From contig CAJINV010000001.1 of NCBI GenBank assembly GCA_905178155.1, positions 1,104,606 to 1,168,605 on the forward strand: a DNA stretch of 64,000 bases, written 5' to 3'. The position numbers and the translations under genes were made by a program. Under the pieces are notes generated by a model that worked only from the letters and a program-made list of their open reading frames with translations, was not told where the DNA came from and ran no database searches. Shown piece after piece: positions 1-11,503 of the stretch (position 1 is its first letter; the number at the start of each line of letters is the position of its first letter). The stretch is from Amoebophrya sp. A120 (Eukaryota > Sar > Dinophyceae > Syndiniales > Amoebophryaceae).

Positions 1-245
1 CATACCTTCTTGGCCAGGAGGCCAGTTTGTCACGCAGGGGGCTAGAAAGGATGCCCCGCTGCGAAGGTGGATGGCCACATGCCTTCTTGGCCAGGAGGCC
101 AGTTTGTCACGCAGGGGGCTAGAAAGGATGCCCCGCTGCGAAGGTGGATGGGGGGGGTCCGGGGGGGGCTTGCCCCCCTTGGCCACATACCTTCTTGGCC
201 AGGAGGCCAGTTTGTCACGCAGGGGGCTAGAAAGGATGCCCCGCC
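1..245. repeat. Three direct repeats of about 65 bp
   Basis: The block reading CTTCTTGGCCAGGAGGCCAG and continuing to GGATGCCCCGC occurs three times, starting near 7, 82 and 190. Between the second and third copies lies a G-run/C-run stretch (146-178) that could fold into a hairpin. The array runs off the left edge, so its full length is unknown. No coding function is supported. Confidence 0.85.
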
Positions 246-1203
246 GCGAAATAGCAGACCGGATTTCGCCTTCAATGCTTATCGCAGGAGCCTGCGGGCC
301 GCCGCGGGCGACAGTAGTTGTCCGCGGGCCTAAGCTTTGAATGCGAATCCGGAAGCCCCCGATGACCCGCGATAGATGGCGATACTTACTTTCAACCTAT
401 GCGCACTAAAACTAGCAGCGTCGACTGACATCCCAGCCGGCCGCGGCCATGTTCTGGAAGCGACACATGTGGACCCTAGTCTACGTGTTGCGGTCGCGGC
501 CCTAAAGGGCCGCGAGCACAACTGCGGCCCGCGACCCAAGAAGAAGAAGTGGGATTCTAATTAAAAGAAATGGTGGTGGCAGCCGCGCGGCGTCGCCGCG
601 CGGCTGGTTTGGCTTTCGCGCTGGTTAGATTTTCGCGCACGCATTTGGTTACCAATATCGCCCTCCGGGCGCGATCTTCATAAGACCTAAAGTGAACAAA
701 CATCTTCCGGCATGATGCGCCACGAACACAACTCACAACGGTCGGTGCCATTCAGATTTTATTTCCTGCTAGGAGTAGAACTCCAAAAGCAGCTCGCCCA
801 AATCGTCCCTTTCTTTCTCAATTTCACAACTGTACCAAATGGCCTTATTTGTCCGAGATGGCATTTGTAGGTCTGAAGTAGATGAATGTAGCAAAGTAGT
901 CATTGACTAATAACTCTTGTGATTCAGCATCCGGGGTCGAAAGGTTGACGAGCCCTTTCTTTCATTTTTTTTTTTGCGCACGACACCCGTTGTAAGTACA
1001 AGGGGTGCATGTTGACATGTGTTTATTTCTTCATTCTGTATTCTCTTGTCCGAGCAAAATAAACGCTTTTCATGAAGTTAAACCGCTCGACGTAGTGGAC
1101 GTAACATTCATTTACATGCAAAATTTGTCTTCGGGTTGCATCATGAAAGGTCATTATATGGTGCGTGAGGTGCACAATATTTCCAAGCTGATCTTGGCAT
1201 CCA
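246..1203. other. Non-coding stretch downstream of the SLC35-like gene
   Basis: I see no supported gene here. Open frames are short and overlap on both strands. The right part should contain the 3' untranslated region of the minus-strand transporter, whose stop codon is at 1204-1206. A poly-T run lies near 965-975. Confidence 0.5.
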
Positions 1204-4200
1204 TCAGCCCTTTGCCCCCGCTTTGTCTTCCATTTCCATGAGCAGCGGTGCTCGGCGGTTGCTTCCGTCGGATGCCGTGTGTATATCGTCCGACGACCCC
1301 GTATCGGAGCTGCAGACCGAAACGAGGACCCGCTCCTGGCGATCGGTGGTGTCCCGTTTCCGCTTGCCCGTCGCCGGGCCGGCGCTGCCCTGCTCGGAAA
1401 ACTATGCATTGCAAAAGTATCATACTAGTATAAATCGCATGACAAATTAGCTCAGCGTGACAAATGGAATTTGTCATGCTGTTTTACCTTGGGGCGAAGA
1501 TTTGTAATGCATGACTGCGATTACTACGAGTACGACACTTTTGCACAGGATAAAAACCAACCAAAAACCACGACCCAACTGACGACCACCAAGGCGCCTA
1601 GGTATCACACTGAAAAAAACTGGCAGCCAGTTCATATTTGTAATGCAAAAATAAATAGACAAGAGAATTTGTGTTGCATATCCTAAATAGCATGCTACGA
1701 GGTCGCCCATGACAGATTTTTCTGTGTGTTTATTTTTGCATTACAAATATGCCCTGCCAGCTTTTTGCTGTGGGATACTATGGTGAGTGTGATGATCCGA
1801 GTGGGCGAGTAGTCGCCTTCCGGCGGGTATCAAATGCAAATAGGTCTGGGTCTGGAAAGATGCAACTTGTGACGCTGGCTTTGGATTCGAAACAAATTTG
1901 TGTTGCGTGCACAGCAAAGGGAGTCCAGGTTTTGCTATGCGGAGAGGGAGTTTCTCATGCGGAATGGGCCTCAAGAAGGACTCAGAAAATCTGTGATGCT
2001 AGGACACACATCAGAGACATCATGCGTCATGTAAAATGTGCAGGGGAAAGAACGTTGCGCTTTTCCAGACCCAAACATATTTGCATTTGATAGCGGCCGC
2101 ACCACGGTGACCTCCCACAGACAGAGGACCACTGTACACACGCACTGCCCCACGTTTTTCCACAGCGACGAGAGATATTTTACCTGGATAGATCACAAAG
2201 TGAGTTTTTTATTCGCAGTTCCACCTGTTGGGCAGCAGCTCTTGGACAGCATTCTAGTAAGAAGTAGCCATGCGCACGGATCATGGATGTCGTGGCTTCA
2301 CTCTTTCTTTTTCCTATAGAAGGCGTGGCTCTTTCCACTTTTTATTTTTTTCAATATTTAATTGACAATAAAGATCGCCTACCAATAGTCCCGCCTGCCA
2401 GAAGGAGATGACCATCCAGAGTAGCGTGTAGAACACCGACAAATCCCAGCCGGCGAAAAATCCACGGTCGTACACCTGCAGCACGCCTTGGCTCCACTGC
2501 TCCGCCTTATCCTCCGGAAACAAATAGCGATACCCCCGAAAGTCCTTCTCTGGGCACACCGAAGGGCTGCAAACGCGGTCGCGGGAACCCGGCGCTATCG
2601 GCAACCCCGGCGCTGTGGCTCCCTGCAGAACTACAATCGCGGTGCTGTCAAAAATCCTGGTGTTTTTATCTTTCGGGGAAGTACTAGCTACGCGAGTGTC
2701 GGCCGGTAATATTGAGGTGTCATCTACTTCGCTCGAAGCGGTAGCGGATTCTACTTTTGCCGCAGCTGCGTCCACCTCGTGTGATGTGTCTCTTTCTCCA
2801 CTACTCGCAAAATTCTCGTCATCTTTCCGCTTCCATCGGTCGCTGTTTCTGTGCCAGAATTGCGTTAGCTCGTTGCGGAAGAGAAGCTTGTCATTGGGTG
2901 AGGATTCTATTCGCCTATTTTCTGCTGCAAGTTGTGATAGCCCCTGCTGTAGTTTCTGTTGCTCTCCTGCGGCGAGCGCACTATTGCTGATAGATGGACT
3001 ACTACTACTGCTACTACCCGCACTATCGGTTGTTGAACTTGAAATTTGCGCTACTTCCTGCTTTTCTGGAAACAGGTGTTCTTGAAACGCGGTTTCTACT
3101 AGCGCGCTGTACTGCCACCGCGGTGGCGTTGCGCTGTCCGCGTGTTCCAGCCCCCGAGCGCCGAGCTCCTTCTCGCTCGATACCACCACTGCAGAGGACC
3201 AGCGTTCCGATTGCGACGTGGTGTTGGTCGACCGGAACCGCAGCTCCCAGCGCTGCTGCGTCTCCGCGAACAGAAAGCACGCCTCGCGTCCCAGCGAGAG
3301 GCTCTTGCAAAACGGATCTGTACCGAGATCATGTTGACTACTTGATGTGCTGTCACCTGCTGCTCCCGATGGCGTCGTAGTACTAGAAGCTGGACCGAGA
3401 AAGTGGAGGCTTTGATGTTCTGCCGCGACCGGGGAAAGAGAGTTTGTTTCGGTTCTACTTGCGGGGGCTATCAGTTCTATAGTTGACTCGTGATCTGCAT
3501 GCCTTTTGTTGTCGTCCCCTTCCATTGCAAGACTCGTCCCGCCGTGAACTTCGCCGCTGCCCCCGCTCGGACCGACGAGAGCGGGTTGATGAATATTATT
3601 ATTTTCAATGCTTGATGTTTTAAAACCCTCCCTGCTCTTCCGGACATAGACCCCGAGCCAGGTATCCGGCAGCTTGTCCGCCACGAATGCCACCTGGTCG
3701 AAAAACTCGGTGGCGCCCACGCACTTCAGCTGCCGGGCGTACGGCGCGTACAGCGCCGCTCGCCGCGCACTCTCCGCAACTTTCGCGAGCCTCTCCAGGG
3801 CGATGTGGACAGTCAAGTCCTTCCGCTATGAGAGTGCACAACTGGTCCCCCTCCCCGTTAATTGGATGTTGCCATCCACAGCAACACAAGCTCCGGCGCA
3901 GATGCAGCTTTGCATGACAAATTGACGACCGATTTCATTTTCTAGTGCTGTTATGGATCATTCCGGAACCTGTCATGCGAGCTGTCCCAATAGGCAACTG
4001 GTGACCATTTGGTATTTTGCATGACAAATAAGGGAGAGGTGGGGGAGTTGTGTACCACTATCATATTCGCTCGCCAAACTCCACAAACTCCTCCTGGTCG
4101 GCTATCCTGAGTAAAAACGTCCCCACACCAGAGTTGTAATGCAGATTTGCAAAGACAGGAAGACTTGTAATGCGCATCCCCATGAGAGCCATTTCCAGTC

Positions 4201-6351
4201 GTGTTTTGGAATTTGTGATGCTGTGAACAGGATGAGCAGATGAATCTGTGATGCGGGCTGCACTTGCTAACCTGCACTACACTGCATAGTGCAACTTGTC
4301 ATGCGTGACTCACAAAACTCCTAGGTTTGTGTTGCAAAATCCACATCCTGACTCTGGTGTGGGTACGTTTTTACTCAGGATATCGGCGGATTCCCGGAGT
4401 TGCAGCAGCGTCGCCTCCCTGTTTTCGTGAGCACTGAACTCCGCTAGCGAATTGAACCGGTCTCCGCTGTAGTCAAAAAGCTTCTGCGCAGGACCTGTTG
4501 ATGTGGTTCGGTCGCGGGCAACATTTACCTACTTACTTCATAGTAAGTGGTTTCATGGCAACGAGGACCAAGGGCGCTGTACATCATGCAAAAAGCCCTT
4601 AGCTGCGCAAAGCTACGCGCTCCACCGGGCTTACAACTCCTACTACCGGAGTTTTGGTACAGACTATCGTCCGTACATACTACAACCGCGAACGATAATA
4701 AGTACTTATAGCGGAGAGGTTTTTTTTTTCTATTCAAGAGCAAGCACACGGCAGCGTACTATACCTTCTACGTCTTTCCGCACGGCGAAAACCGCCTTGT
4801 AACTGAAAAGGGAGTTTTTGAGCGCGTGCGTGGCGTGCGGCGTGTTTTCCATCTGGTCGATGACGTGGCCGAGCCAGGGGAGCGCAAAGAGCAGGACCGC
4901 GCTGACCAGCAGCCCCCCGGTCTCCTGGTGGAACTTCTGGACGTAAAAGGGCGTGTGCACGTCCCGCTTCATTATTTTTTCCGACAGCAGGCACCCGAGC
5001 ACGCTGCCCAGCGACCCCAGCACGGAGATTGCGATGCCGATCCGCTTATCCATTGCAAAAGTGTCTGGGTCTGGGAGGTTGCCAGGTTTGTCATGCATAT
5101 TTTTCATGACCCAGAATGTCTGCAATGCACGACCTAGCATCGCAGATCTTTAGAGGGCTTCCTGATGCCTACTCCGCATGACAAACGCCCTCCCCGCGTA
5201 GCACAAACTAGACTCCTCTTGCTGGTCATGCAATACAAATTTTTTTTAGAGTCCAAAAACAGCATGACAAACATGCATTCTTCCAGACCGAGACATTTTT
5301 GCATTTGATACCGCTGGTCGCCGTGCGGACTGCCGGCGTCCGCCCCAGACTGGTTCAACTGGAAGAGCGCCACCGACAACGCCAGCATAACCACCGCCGT
5401 GACCTGGCGGAACGTGTGCATCCGCCCGGACACGAAGAAGGCGAGGAACACGTTCATCGGGAGCCGCACTTGCTGGGTGATCTTCGCCATGCCCGCGGTG
5501 AGAAACACCATCTGCAGCATATCAAAATGAAAAATCCCCCCTCCCCATACTAAAACGGGACTTGTGTAGCATGATTTGCTACCACCAATCGCGTTGTCAT
5601 GCTAGAAGGCAAAAGATGCGGACTGTAGTGCTGGCTGGCGTGGGAAAGCCTTGCATCTTTCGAATGACAGGAGGCGAGTGGAAGTGGCAAACAGCATGAC
5701 AAATAGCCTGCAACTCAGGTCGCAACAATGTCTCTTGGTCTTTTCGCGATTTGTTTACGCAAATTCAGCATCACAAATGTCTTTTTCAAAATGGGGAGGG
5801 GGGATTTTTCCTCGCAATACAGCACGGCCATCGATTGAGAAATGGCGAAGAAGACCGCAATCGGCAGGTTCTGCAGCCAGAGCGACACCTCGAAGCAGTG
5901 CCGCACCTGGTCCATGCCGCCTTTGAAGAATGAAGTGCAAATGGAGAGCACCAGGGACACGCACGCCACCGTCACGGGCAGGCTCTGCGGCAGCACCTGG
6001 GGAAGAGAACGAAAGAAAGCTTAGTAATACGAAAATTGTTACGTGGTTATTGCTTTTCGAAATAGAGGGGGCTGAACTCGTACAACTATGCCTCTAGTTG
6101 TGCGTTTCCATACAAGCCACAGAGACGTATTGCGATTCTTGCCTGGGGTCGTTGCCGTTAACCTCAGGTGATAGTTCAAAACGTCGAACTAGATCAACCT
6201 GGTTCCGCAGTTTAAAAAAAAAATCAAATACCGCGGTGCCCTTCACGCAGGTATCGTTGGCCCGATTTTTCGCCACATCCACGATGACGTAGAAAGCCAG
6301 AAATGTAAACGTCTTCCAAGACGACACGCCGCCCGTGGAAGCACTAGGCAT
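1204..6351 (-). CDS. SLC35A-like nucleotide-sugar transporter, 11 exons
   Basis: Predicted multi-pass Golgi/ER membrane protein exchanging a nucleotide sugar for its nucleoside monophosphate; the sugar cannot be told from sequence. Exons on the minus strand: 6351-6232, 5996-5820, 5514-5311, 5041-4765, 4494-4383, 4097-4071, 3826-2383, 2183-2093, 1822-1778, 1597-1553, 1397-1204, summing to 911 codons plus stop. Family-like segments are the TM pair around LPMNVFLAFFVSGRMHTFRQ, the GSVLGCLLSEKIMK helix, GFFAGWD then a hydrophobic run ending QAGLLVKY, and the last helix SPTRIITLTIGALVVVSW. The tail is hydrophilic (KRKRDTTDRQ) and ends MEDKAGAKG. Odd: exon 7 carries a Ser/Glu-rich insertion of about 400 residues between late TM helices, so the protein is two to three times the family's usual length. 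Seven introns are introner elements; those after exons 1, 4 and 7 are ordinary GT-AG. An additional upstream exon cannot be excluded. Confidence 0.8.
1403..1552. mobile_element. Introner element (intron 10 of SLC35-like gene)
   Basis: 150 bp. Ends TATGCATTGCAAAAGTATC and CACTTTTGCACAGGATA form inverted repeats; the 5-bp direct repeat AAAAC lies at 1398-1402 and 1553-1557. Contains GCATGACAAA and TTTGTCATGC. Removal with one repeat copy joins ...VVFGW to FSEQGS in frame. Confidence 0.85.
1603..1777. mobile_element. Introner element (intron 9 of SLC35-like gene)
   Basis: 175 bp with long imperfect inverted ends (TATCACACTG.. and ..CTGTGGGATA, plus an inner arm CATATTTGTAATGC). The flanking 5-bp repeat is imperfect (CTAGG/CTATG). 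Excision restores the last transmembrane helix of the transporter (ITLTIGALVVV), which supports this placement. Confidence 0.8.
1828..2092. mobile_element. Introner element, TGTCTGGGTCTGG family
   Basis: 265 bp. Ends TATCAAATGCAAATAGG and TTTGCATTTGATA, followed inward by the TCTGGGTCTGG arm. Flanking repeat GCGGG/GCGGC. Lies between exons 8 and 9 of the SLC35-like gene. Confidence 0.85.
3827..4065. mobile_element. Introner element (intron 6 of SLC35-like gene)
   Basis: 239 bp. Inverted ends TATGAGAGTGCACAACTGG and the GTTGTGTACCACTATCATA arm; flanking repeat TCCGC/TTCGC. Contains two GCATGACAAAT words. Its ends match no other element in the window. Confidence 0.8.
4103..4382. mobile_element. 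Introner element, CTGAGTAAAAACGT family
   Basis: 280 bp. Ends TATCCTGAGTAAAAACGT and ACGTTTTTACTCAGGATA are a near-perfect inverted repeat; flanking repeat TCGGC at 4098-4102 and 4383-4387. The same family sits in BOP1 at 25970-26249. Confidence 0.9.
5047..5310. mobile_element. Introner element, TGTCTGGGTCTGG family
   Basis: 264 bp. Ends TATCCATTGCAAAAGTGTC and GACATTTTTGCATTTGATA; flanking repeat CCGCT at 5042-5046 and 5311-5315. Splicing joins HGDQR to IGIAIS in the transporter. Confidence 0.9.
5520..5819. mobile_element. Introner element, AAAAATCCCCCCTCCCCAT family
   Basis: 300 bp. Inverted arms AAAAATCCCCCCTCCCCAT and ATGGGGAGGGGGGATTTTT; flanking repeat CAGCA at 5515-5519 and 5820-5824. 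Splicing joins SMAVL to QMVFLTAG. Confidence 0.9.
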
Positions 6352-8816
6352 TCTGGCGTCCCGAGGACTGCGCAGGCAGTCGCGCGCGCAAAGTCGGAAA
6401 AAGATGTTCTGTGCGGCGCCTTCTTCGCTCTCTAAAGATGAACGTAGAGCCGTTTCGACAAATTTTGATAAAACTGGTCACCTACGTAGCTGCAGCCTCC
6501 TCCAATGGGATAAACGACGAAAGAACTCGAAAAAGAATGAAGGATCAAAGCGCGCGAGCGGTGGTACTAGATCATGAGATCGACCGTTTGCGGGATCACA
6601 CACTGCATCTTGAGCCTTATTTTCTGGAAAACCAACACGAACCTGCATCAAGGAAGAACAGCGGATGGAGCAGCGGCACGCAATGGAGGGCGTGCCGGAT
6701 ATTTGAGCAAACACGCACGCGGGCTTTTAACTTATGCCGCCGAGGCCGCCAAAGGGGGGACGGTGGGCGGGGGGCGTCCGCCGTTCGGCGGCGCGACCGG
6801 TCGCAAACTCGCCCCACCTTCTTGACCCGCAGCTGGGTATCATCCCTGCGCCGCCGCCAAGGGAATGCGGGCGACGGACGGGTCGGGCGACGCCAGGAAG
6901 TCCAGAATGATCCGCACCACGGTGGGGGTGGCACGGAAAAAGTTACTGAAAAGCCGCTGCGGAAAGCGCTGAGAGTGGGCAAACAGGTGCGATCTTTGGA
7001 TTCCTTTTACTTTATGGAGTCCGATCTGGTTGGACATAGCTGGAGAACGATTGTTCTACTGAATTTGCAAAGTTTTTCGCTAAATGACAGCGTGCAAAAA
7101 ATCGCATAGAAAGATGATGAGAAAACCCATCACAGGGCAAAAATGGGCGCGCTTTATGGTTTTTCTATACTTTGCCAGGAGTATCTCTGGCATGTCATTT
7201 AGTAAAATTTTCAAAAAAATTGTAAAAACTGCACAACCTGGAAAAATGGAAAAAATACTAATGCGCAGTATTTGTGTAAGATAGGAATAAGAAGCATCCC
7301 AATGCTGATGGCCTTTCATCAGTGCACAAGAGCAAAAGTGCCCAGAGTGGACGTCTTTCACAGTCTCAAAAAAAATTGAAAAAAAATAACTTTAAGAGAA
7401 ATTGATGAAAAAACAAGAAAACTATCAAGAAACCAGACGGAATTTTGATAATTTGCGTACATATATACTTGATTCTTAGAAATCCTAACGCGATCTTCAA
7501 ATCGTTTTGCTGATCCAAGTCTTTCTTTACAGTGTGAGAACTCGAACTTCGAATCACCTTAGAACAAACTGTTGCTTTTCCGCAAACAAAACTCGCTTCC
7601 TGTCCTATAGTTTTTGATTGATCTTCTGGCTGCTGAGCGTCAAGATCGGAATTCGAAACTTGAGCCAACAGCCAGGCATTGAGAAAAAGAAAGCAAACAT
7701 TGTTTCAAGTCTTTGCATTTTTCTTTACTTCTGGCGTATCGCACCCAACAACGAGAAATGTTCGCTCCAAAGGAGATAGTAGTAGTGTTCTCTCAGCGTG
7801 AATGACGAATACGAAATAAAACAAACTGCCCGACTTACATAGTGGCTTTTGTGTATTGTATTGCTACTTTCTGTTCTCTCAAGGCCCGAAACAAAGTTGG
7901 TTTAGCTTCAAACGCTGTTCTTTCCTCTCTAGTGAAACCCGGCCTGAAACAAAGAGACAAAAACAACCGAGAGCTGCATTCTTGTGTGAGGTGCATTTGC
8001 GTGTTAGCCAAGAAACAAAAGAAACCCGATTTGCATGTCTACTTGTGCATCGTGACCACAAACATACTATACTGGTGAAAATAGACACAAAAGAGGAGAC
8101 TAATAGGGTAACTGGTTATCCTTCTACACAAACTCCTGCGGTGTCCGCCTATGATAGTAACTTCTCATCATGAAGAGCCAAGCCTGGCACCGCGTCAGAC
8201 GACAGCTGGATTTAGGTGCCGCACTGCTGCTTGACTGCGGGCAGGTCCAGGACTAACATGACGGCAATCCCCGGCGTTCCATAGCAGAGTTGGAGCCCGT
8301 TTCTGCTGTCTGCTTCCTTTTCAGAGATGCACCAAGGTGATGCGTTTCCTGAAGGGAATAAAGCGTCACAAGTGGTCTGGAAAAGCCGCAAATCCAGCCA
8401 GAAACGGTTCGCAACAAAGCCTGGAACTGGCATTTGCCCCGAAAACCGCTGCAAAGTCGTACCGCGCCGCTGTAACCGCTGTTGTACCGCAAAAATTCGG
8501 CTTTGTACCACCACCCCACAATTGTTTCTCCCGCGCGACCAGGATCAACAGGTCCTGACACTTTGGCCGCCGCCAAAGCACCACACACCGCCAAACGCCG
8601 CGCAATTCCCGTCAGAATGCGAAATGCTGGCCGAATTCCCGCCAAATGTCCGCAAATTCCCGCTGGAGCGCCAGGACTATAGAATCTGACTCCATACACT
8701 GCGAAATTTGGTAGGATGCCCGCGCACTATCGAAATTTGCTGAATTTTCTAAAATTGATGCATGATTTTCCAGAAGACACGGCATAACATTTATTAAGTT
8801 TTTGCGTGATTCAAAA
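6352..8816. other. Region without a supported gene; SLC35 5' side
   Basis: Open frames on both strands at 6411-7109 overlap each other and match nothing I recognise. A minus-strand stretch at 6840-7037 (reading RLFSNFFRATPTVVRIILD) and another at 7366-7668 (reading DLDAQQPEDQSKTIGQ) look protein-like and could be upstream exons, but I cannot connect them to a start or splice site. 7080-7480 is AT-rich. From 8700 the sequence leads into the left end of the retroelement. Confidence 0.4.
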
Positions 8817-8990
8817 ATTATTTTCGTGCTTGGCTCTCTCTATCTCATCTTACACACACGTGTTTGTACTGTACAGATGCTACCGTCTGGTCCCTCAAGG
8901 CTCGACGAGCGCCACGTGCGGACACAGCGCCGCGACACAAGCTGAAGACGCCGAGATCGTGTACGAGCACGATCGAAACCGGGAGGCCCC
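8817..8990. repeat. Split direct repeat R, outer left copy
   Basis: 174 bp from ATTATTTTCGTGCTTGG to CGGGAGGCCCC; matches 15544-15717 in the same orientation. It forms the 3' terminus of the element in coding orientation. Confidence 0.92.
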
Positions 8991-9217
8991 GCACAACGCA
9001 TACGAAGCGAGCACCACATACGAAGCAAGAGACAGCGTCAAAGCTTGAACCGCGACACAAGTCTGCACACGCGCAAGTCGAAAAGAGTACGCTGCGATAG
9101 AACAGCGCTATCAGCGTACACAACGGCAGCACCTCTACACACCAGAAGCTGAAATGAAATCACATGTACATGAAGCAACATCTTTGTCACAAAAAACCAG
9201 TGTACAACACGATCAGA

Positions 9218-11503
9218 TCACAGAATGTCCTCATCGGAGGAACCACCAATAGTATCACCATCATCACCTGCAAGCGCTAACGCAAGCTGATCAACACCAT
9301 GAGAAACGTCACAAACAAGGATTTTTTTGAAATAATCATCCATACCAAAAGACTCTTTGATTTCACTGAACAGGGATGGGAAAATGCGCAACAACACTGC
9401 CATTTTGTCATCCCTTGTGGGATAGTCCGCCAGATTATAATCTGACGGCACCCGCGTGTTCCACGGCTTCATGTCGTGGCGCGCGGCCTTGGTCCAGAAC
9501 TCTGCGCACAGCCGCGAGAGGTACCACTTTTGCTTCCCGCTCCGACCTTGTGACAACAAGCACTCCTGCGCGCAGGAGTTGTCGATGGCATGGTCAAACC
9601 GCTTGCCAGCCAGATCCGCCGCAAAATACTCGATAGCAAGCGGCGCCACAGCAGTTTCCAAAACATTGATTGGAAAAAGCCGGAAATCTGGGTGGAGGAG
9701 TGCGGCCCAGACGTTCTGGCGCACGCACTTGAAGACACCGTCCTGGACGTAGACTGCGGCGAGAACGCCTTTCTTCGCCGACCACTGTGCATCCGTATAC
9801 AACAGTGTATTTTTCTCGGATTTCTTCTCGAAGGTGATGCCGCGCTTCAGCGGGAGCTTCATCACCTCCTTTACCGCCCGCAGCGCAAGCGCGACTGCTT
9901 CCGTGACCGCGGTTTCTTCTCGCGACATGTGCCTCCGCAGCGGCCGCAAGAGCGGACTCAATGCACGATCCGCAACTGCAGCTAACACGAATGTTAGTCT
10001 GCCTACTAACTCGCTAGCGGTGGGTCCGTCTAACCACATCGACATCAAAGCCGCGTCGCACGCTTCTACTATTTGCGCCTTCTTCTGCGGGGTTACTTCT
10101 ACTGTCGGGATGTTGCCGCGCACATCAAAGAGCAGACCTAGAACCTCAAGTAGGTCTGCAACTTTGATCTTGTCCGTCATCGCAGGCAGGCCGAGCATCT
10201 GGAGCAGCTCAAGCAGTTGATCGCGAATGAGCTTGCCCAGGCCTTTCTTCACCCAATTCGGATAGTCATCGACGTAATCCTCGGAATTTAAGAAGTAGTG
10301 CAAGCGCAGCACGGAACGGAGAAGTTTACCCGGCCTGCACCACCCCGTTACGCTGTGTCTGCTTCCAAAGATGGCAGACACAGCGACGAACCGGAAGTAT
10401 CTGCACACGTCGGGGTGGTAGGCTAGCAGTGTGTTGTACTTTCTGTGCTGCACTTTGATCATCAAGTTGTTATAGCATTTTGCTATGTCGAGAAGTACAC
10501 ACTCTAGATCATTTGTCACGCTGTTTTCTATCTTCCGCTTCTTCACACTGCTCTGCACACTGTTGCTGAAGACTGGTTTATCACTGTGCACGGGCTGCAC
10601 AGCGTCTTCTTTCATCAGGTCACCGTCCATCTGGTTGATTTCCCCTTTCACAATCTTCACAAACTGGGACTCGTGCCTCTTTTCCGCTTTCCTGCACCTC
10701 TGCAAAATCTTGCGGTTGTGCTTCACAATCTTCAAACCGCTGACGCCGGGGTTTTTTGCGACTGCCGCATTGCACAAAACATCTAGTGCACTTGGTATCG
10801 GAACACGCTTGTCGAGGGGGGAGCAAGCGTTCGCAGATACCGCCGGATCTATCATCCGGATTTTCTTGGGCTGCACACGTGGAAAGCGCCGGTACCCGTG
10901 ATAGATCTTCATCTGCTCTGCCTCGTTCGTAGCGACGTCTTCACCTATCGGAAACGGCCCCTGCAACAGCTCATAACCGAGCTCCGGAACCACCTTCGTT
11001 TCATCTATGCAGCGCTGCCACGTGGTGCGGATGAGCTCGTCCGACCAGGCCGGCTTCCGGTGTATTCCTTTCATCACATCCTGCACAACTTTGGACGGGG
11101 CAAAGTCTTCTACATTTCCACACATTTTGTCCTTCTTGGCCCGCGGCGACCAGTTTTCGTCGACTTCGCAACGGCCTATCATGGCGAGACCGTCTCGCCA
11201 GACGGTCCAGGCAAGCGGATCCGTACTGTGGTATTTTGCACCGAGCAATTCCCACAGGCCCAGGTGCTTGCACACCTGGGGCTTTCTAATCTCCTCGTCG
11301 ATGCTCCCGTAGATTTCCATGGAGCGCACATGCGTCTGCGCAGCCCAGTCCTTCATTTGCTCGTGCTGTCTCGTCAGCAACTCTTCAGACAGGAAGGCGG
11401 GATCTGGCAAAACTGGTGCGACGTCGAAGGGATGATCCCGTATGGAATCATATTCGACTCGCTTGAGAACATTGTGCACATCTGTGGCAGTAGGTAGTGG
11501 CAT
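9218..11503 (-). CDS. Reverse transcriptase-RNase H of the tyrosine-recombinase retroelement
   Basis: 761 residues, ATG at 11503. Seen in order: a basic, poorly conserved N-terminal third; RT motif A LLDIAKCYNNL; a motif-B-like segment GSRHSVTGWCRPGKLLRSV; RT motif C YVDD at residues 410-413 (nt 10265-10276); then an RNase H-like fold with LLYTDAQWS, an ETAVAPLAIEYF segment, AIDNSCAQE and VPSDYNLADYPTR, which resembles the D-E-D-D series of DIRS-group RNase H. It would copy the element RNA in the cytoplasm or nucleus. There is no integrase or APE domain, consistent with the separate recombinase gene at 13932-15365. The frame is intact. Confidence 0.85.
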   Translation of the reverse strand: MPLPTATDVHNVLKRVEYDSIRDHPFDVAPVLPDPAFLSEELLTRQHEQMKDWAAQTHVRSMEIYGSIDEEIRKPQVCKHLGLWELLGAKYHSTDPLAWTVWRDGLAMIGRCEVDENWSPRAKKDKMCGNVEDFAPSKVVQDVMKGIHRKPAWSDELIRTTWQRCIDETKVVPELGYELLQGPFPIGEDVATNEAEQMKIYHGYRRFPRVQPKKIRMIDPAVSANACSPLDKRVPIPSALDVLCNAAVAKNPGVSGLKIVKHNRKILQRCRKAEKRHESQFVKIVKGEINQMDGDLMKEDAVQPVHSDKPVFSNSVQSSVKKRKIENSVTNDLECVLLDIAKCYNNLMIKVQHRKYNTLLAYHPDVCRYFRFVAVSAIFGSRHSVTGWCRPGKLLRSVLRLHYFLNSEDYVDDYPNWVKKGLGKLIRDQLLELLQMLGLPAMTDKIKVADLLEVLGLLFDVRGNIPTVEVTPQKKAQIVEACDAALMSMWLDGPTASELVGRLTFVLAAVADRALSPLLRPLRRHMSREETAVTEAVALALRAVKEVMKLPLKRGITFEKKSEKNTLLYTDAQWSAKKGVLAAVYVQDGVFKCVRQNVWAALLHPDFRLFPINVLETAVAPLAIEYFAADLAGKRFDHAIDNSCAQECLLSQGRSGKQKWYLSRLCAEFWTKAARHDMKPWNTRVPSDYNLADYPTRDDKMAVLLRIFPSLFSEIKESFGMDDYFKKILVCDVSHGVDQLALALAGDDGDTIGGSSDEDIL

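Noticed and set aside
1223-2268. A plus-strand multi-exon gene that also joins in frame across the same elements
   Set aside because: The minus-strand reading continues the SLC35-like protein with a matching last transmembrane helix and closes exactly at 911 codons, while the plus-strand product resembles nothing.
6411-7109. 232-residue plus-strand open frame
   Set aside because: No recognisable motif, Arg/Gly-rich composition typical of GC-rich shadow frames, and a competing minus-strand frame over the same bases.
8212-8699. Overlapping open frames on both strands
   Set aside because: No domain, no splice context, and neither frame preferred by composition.
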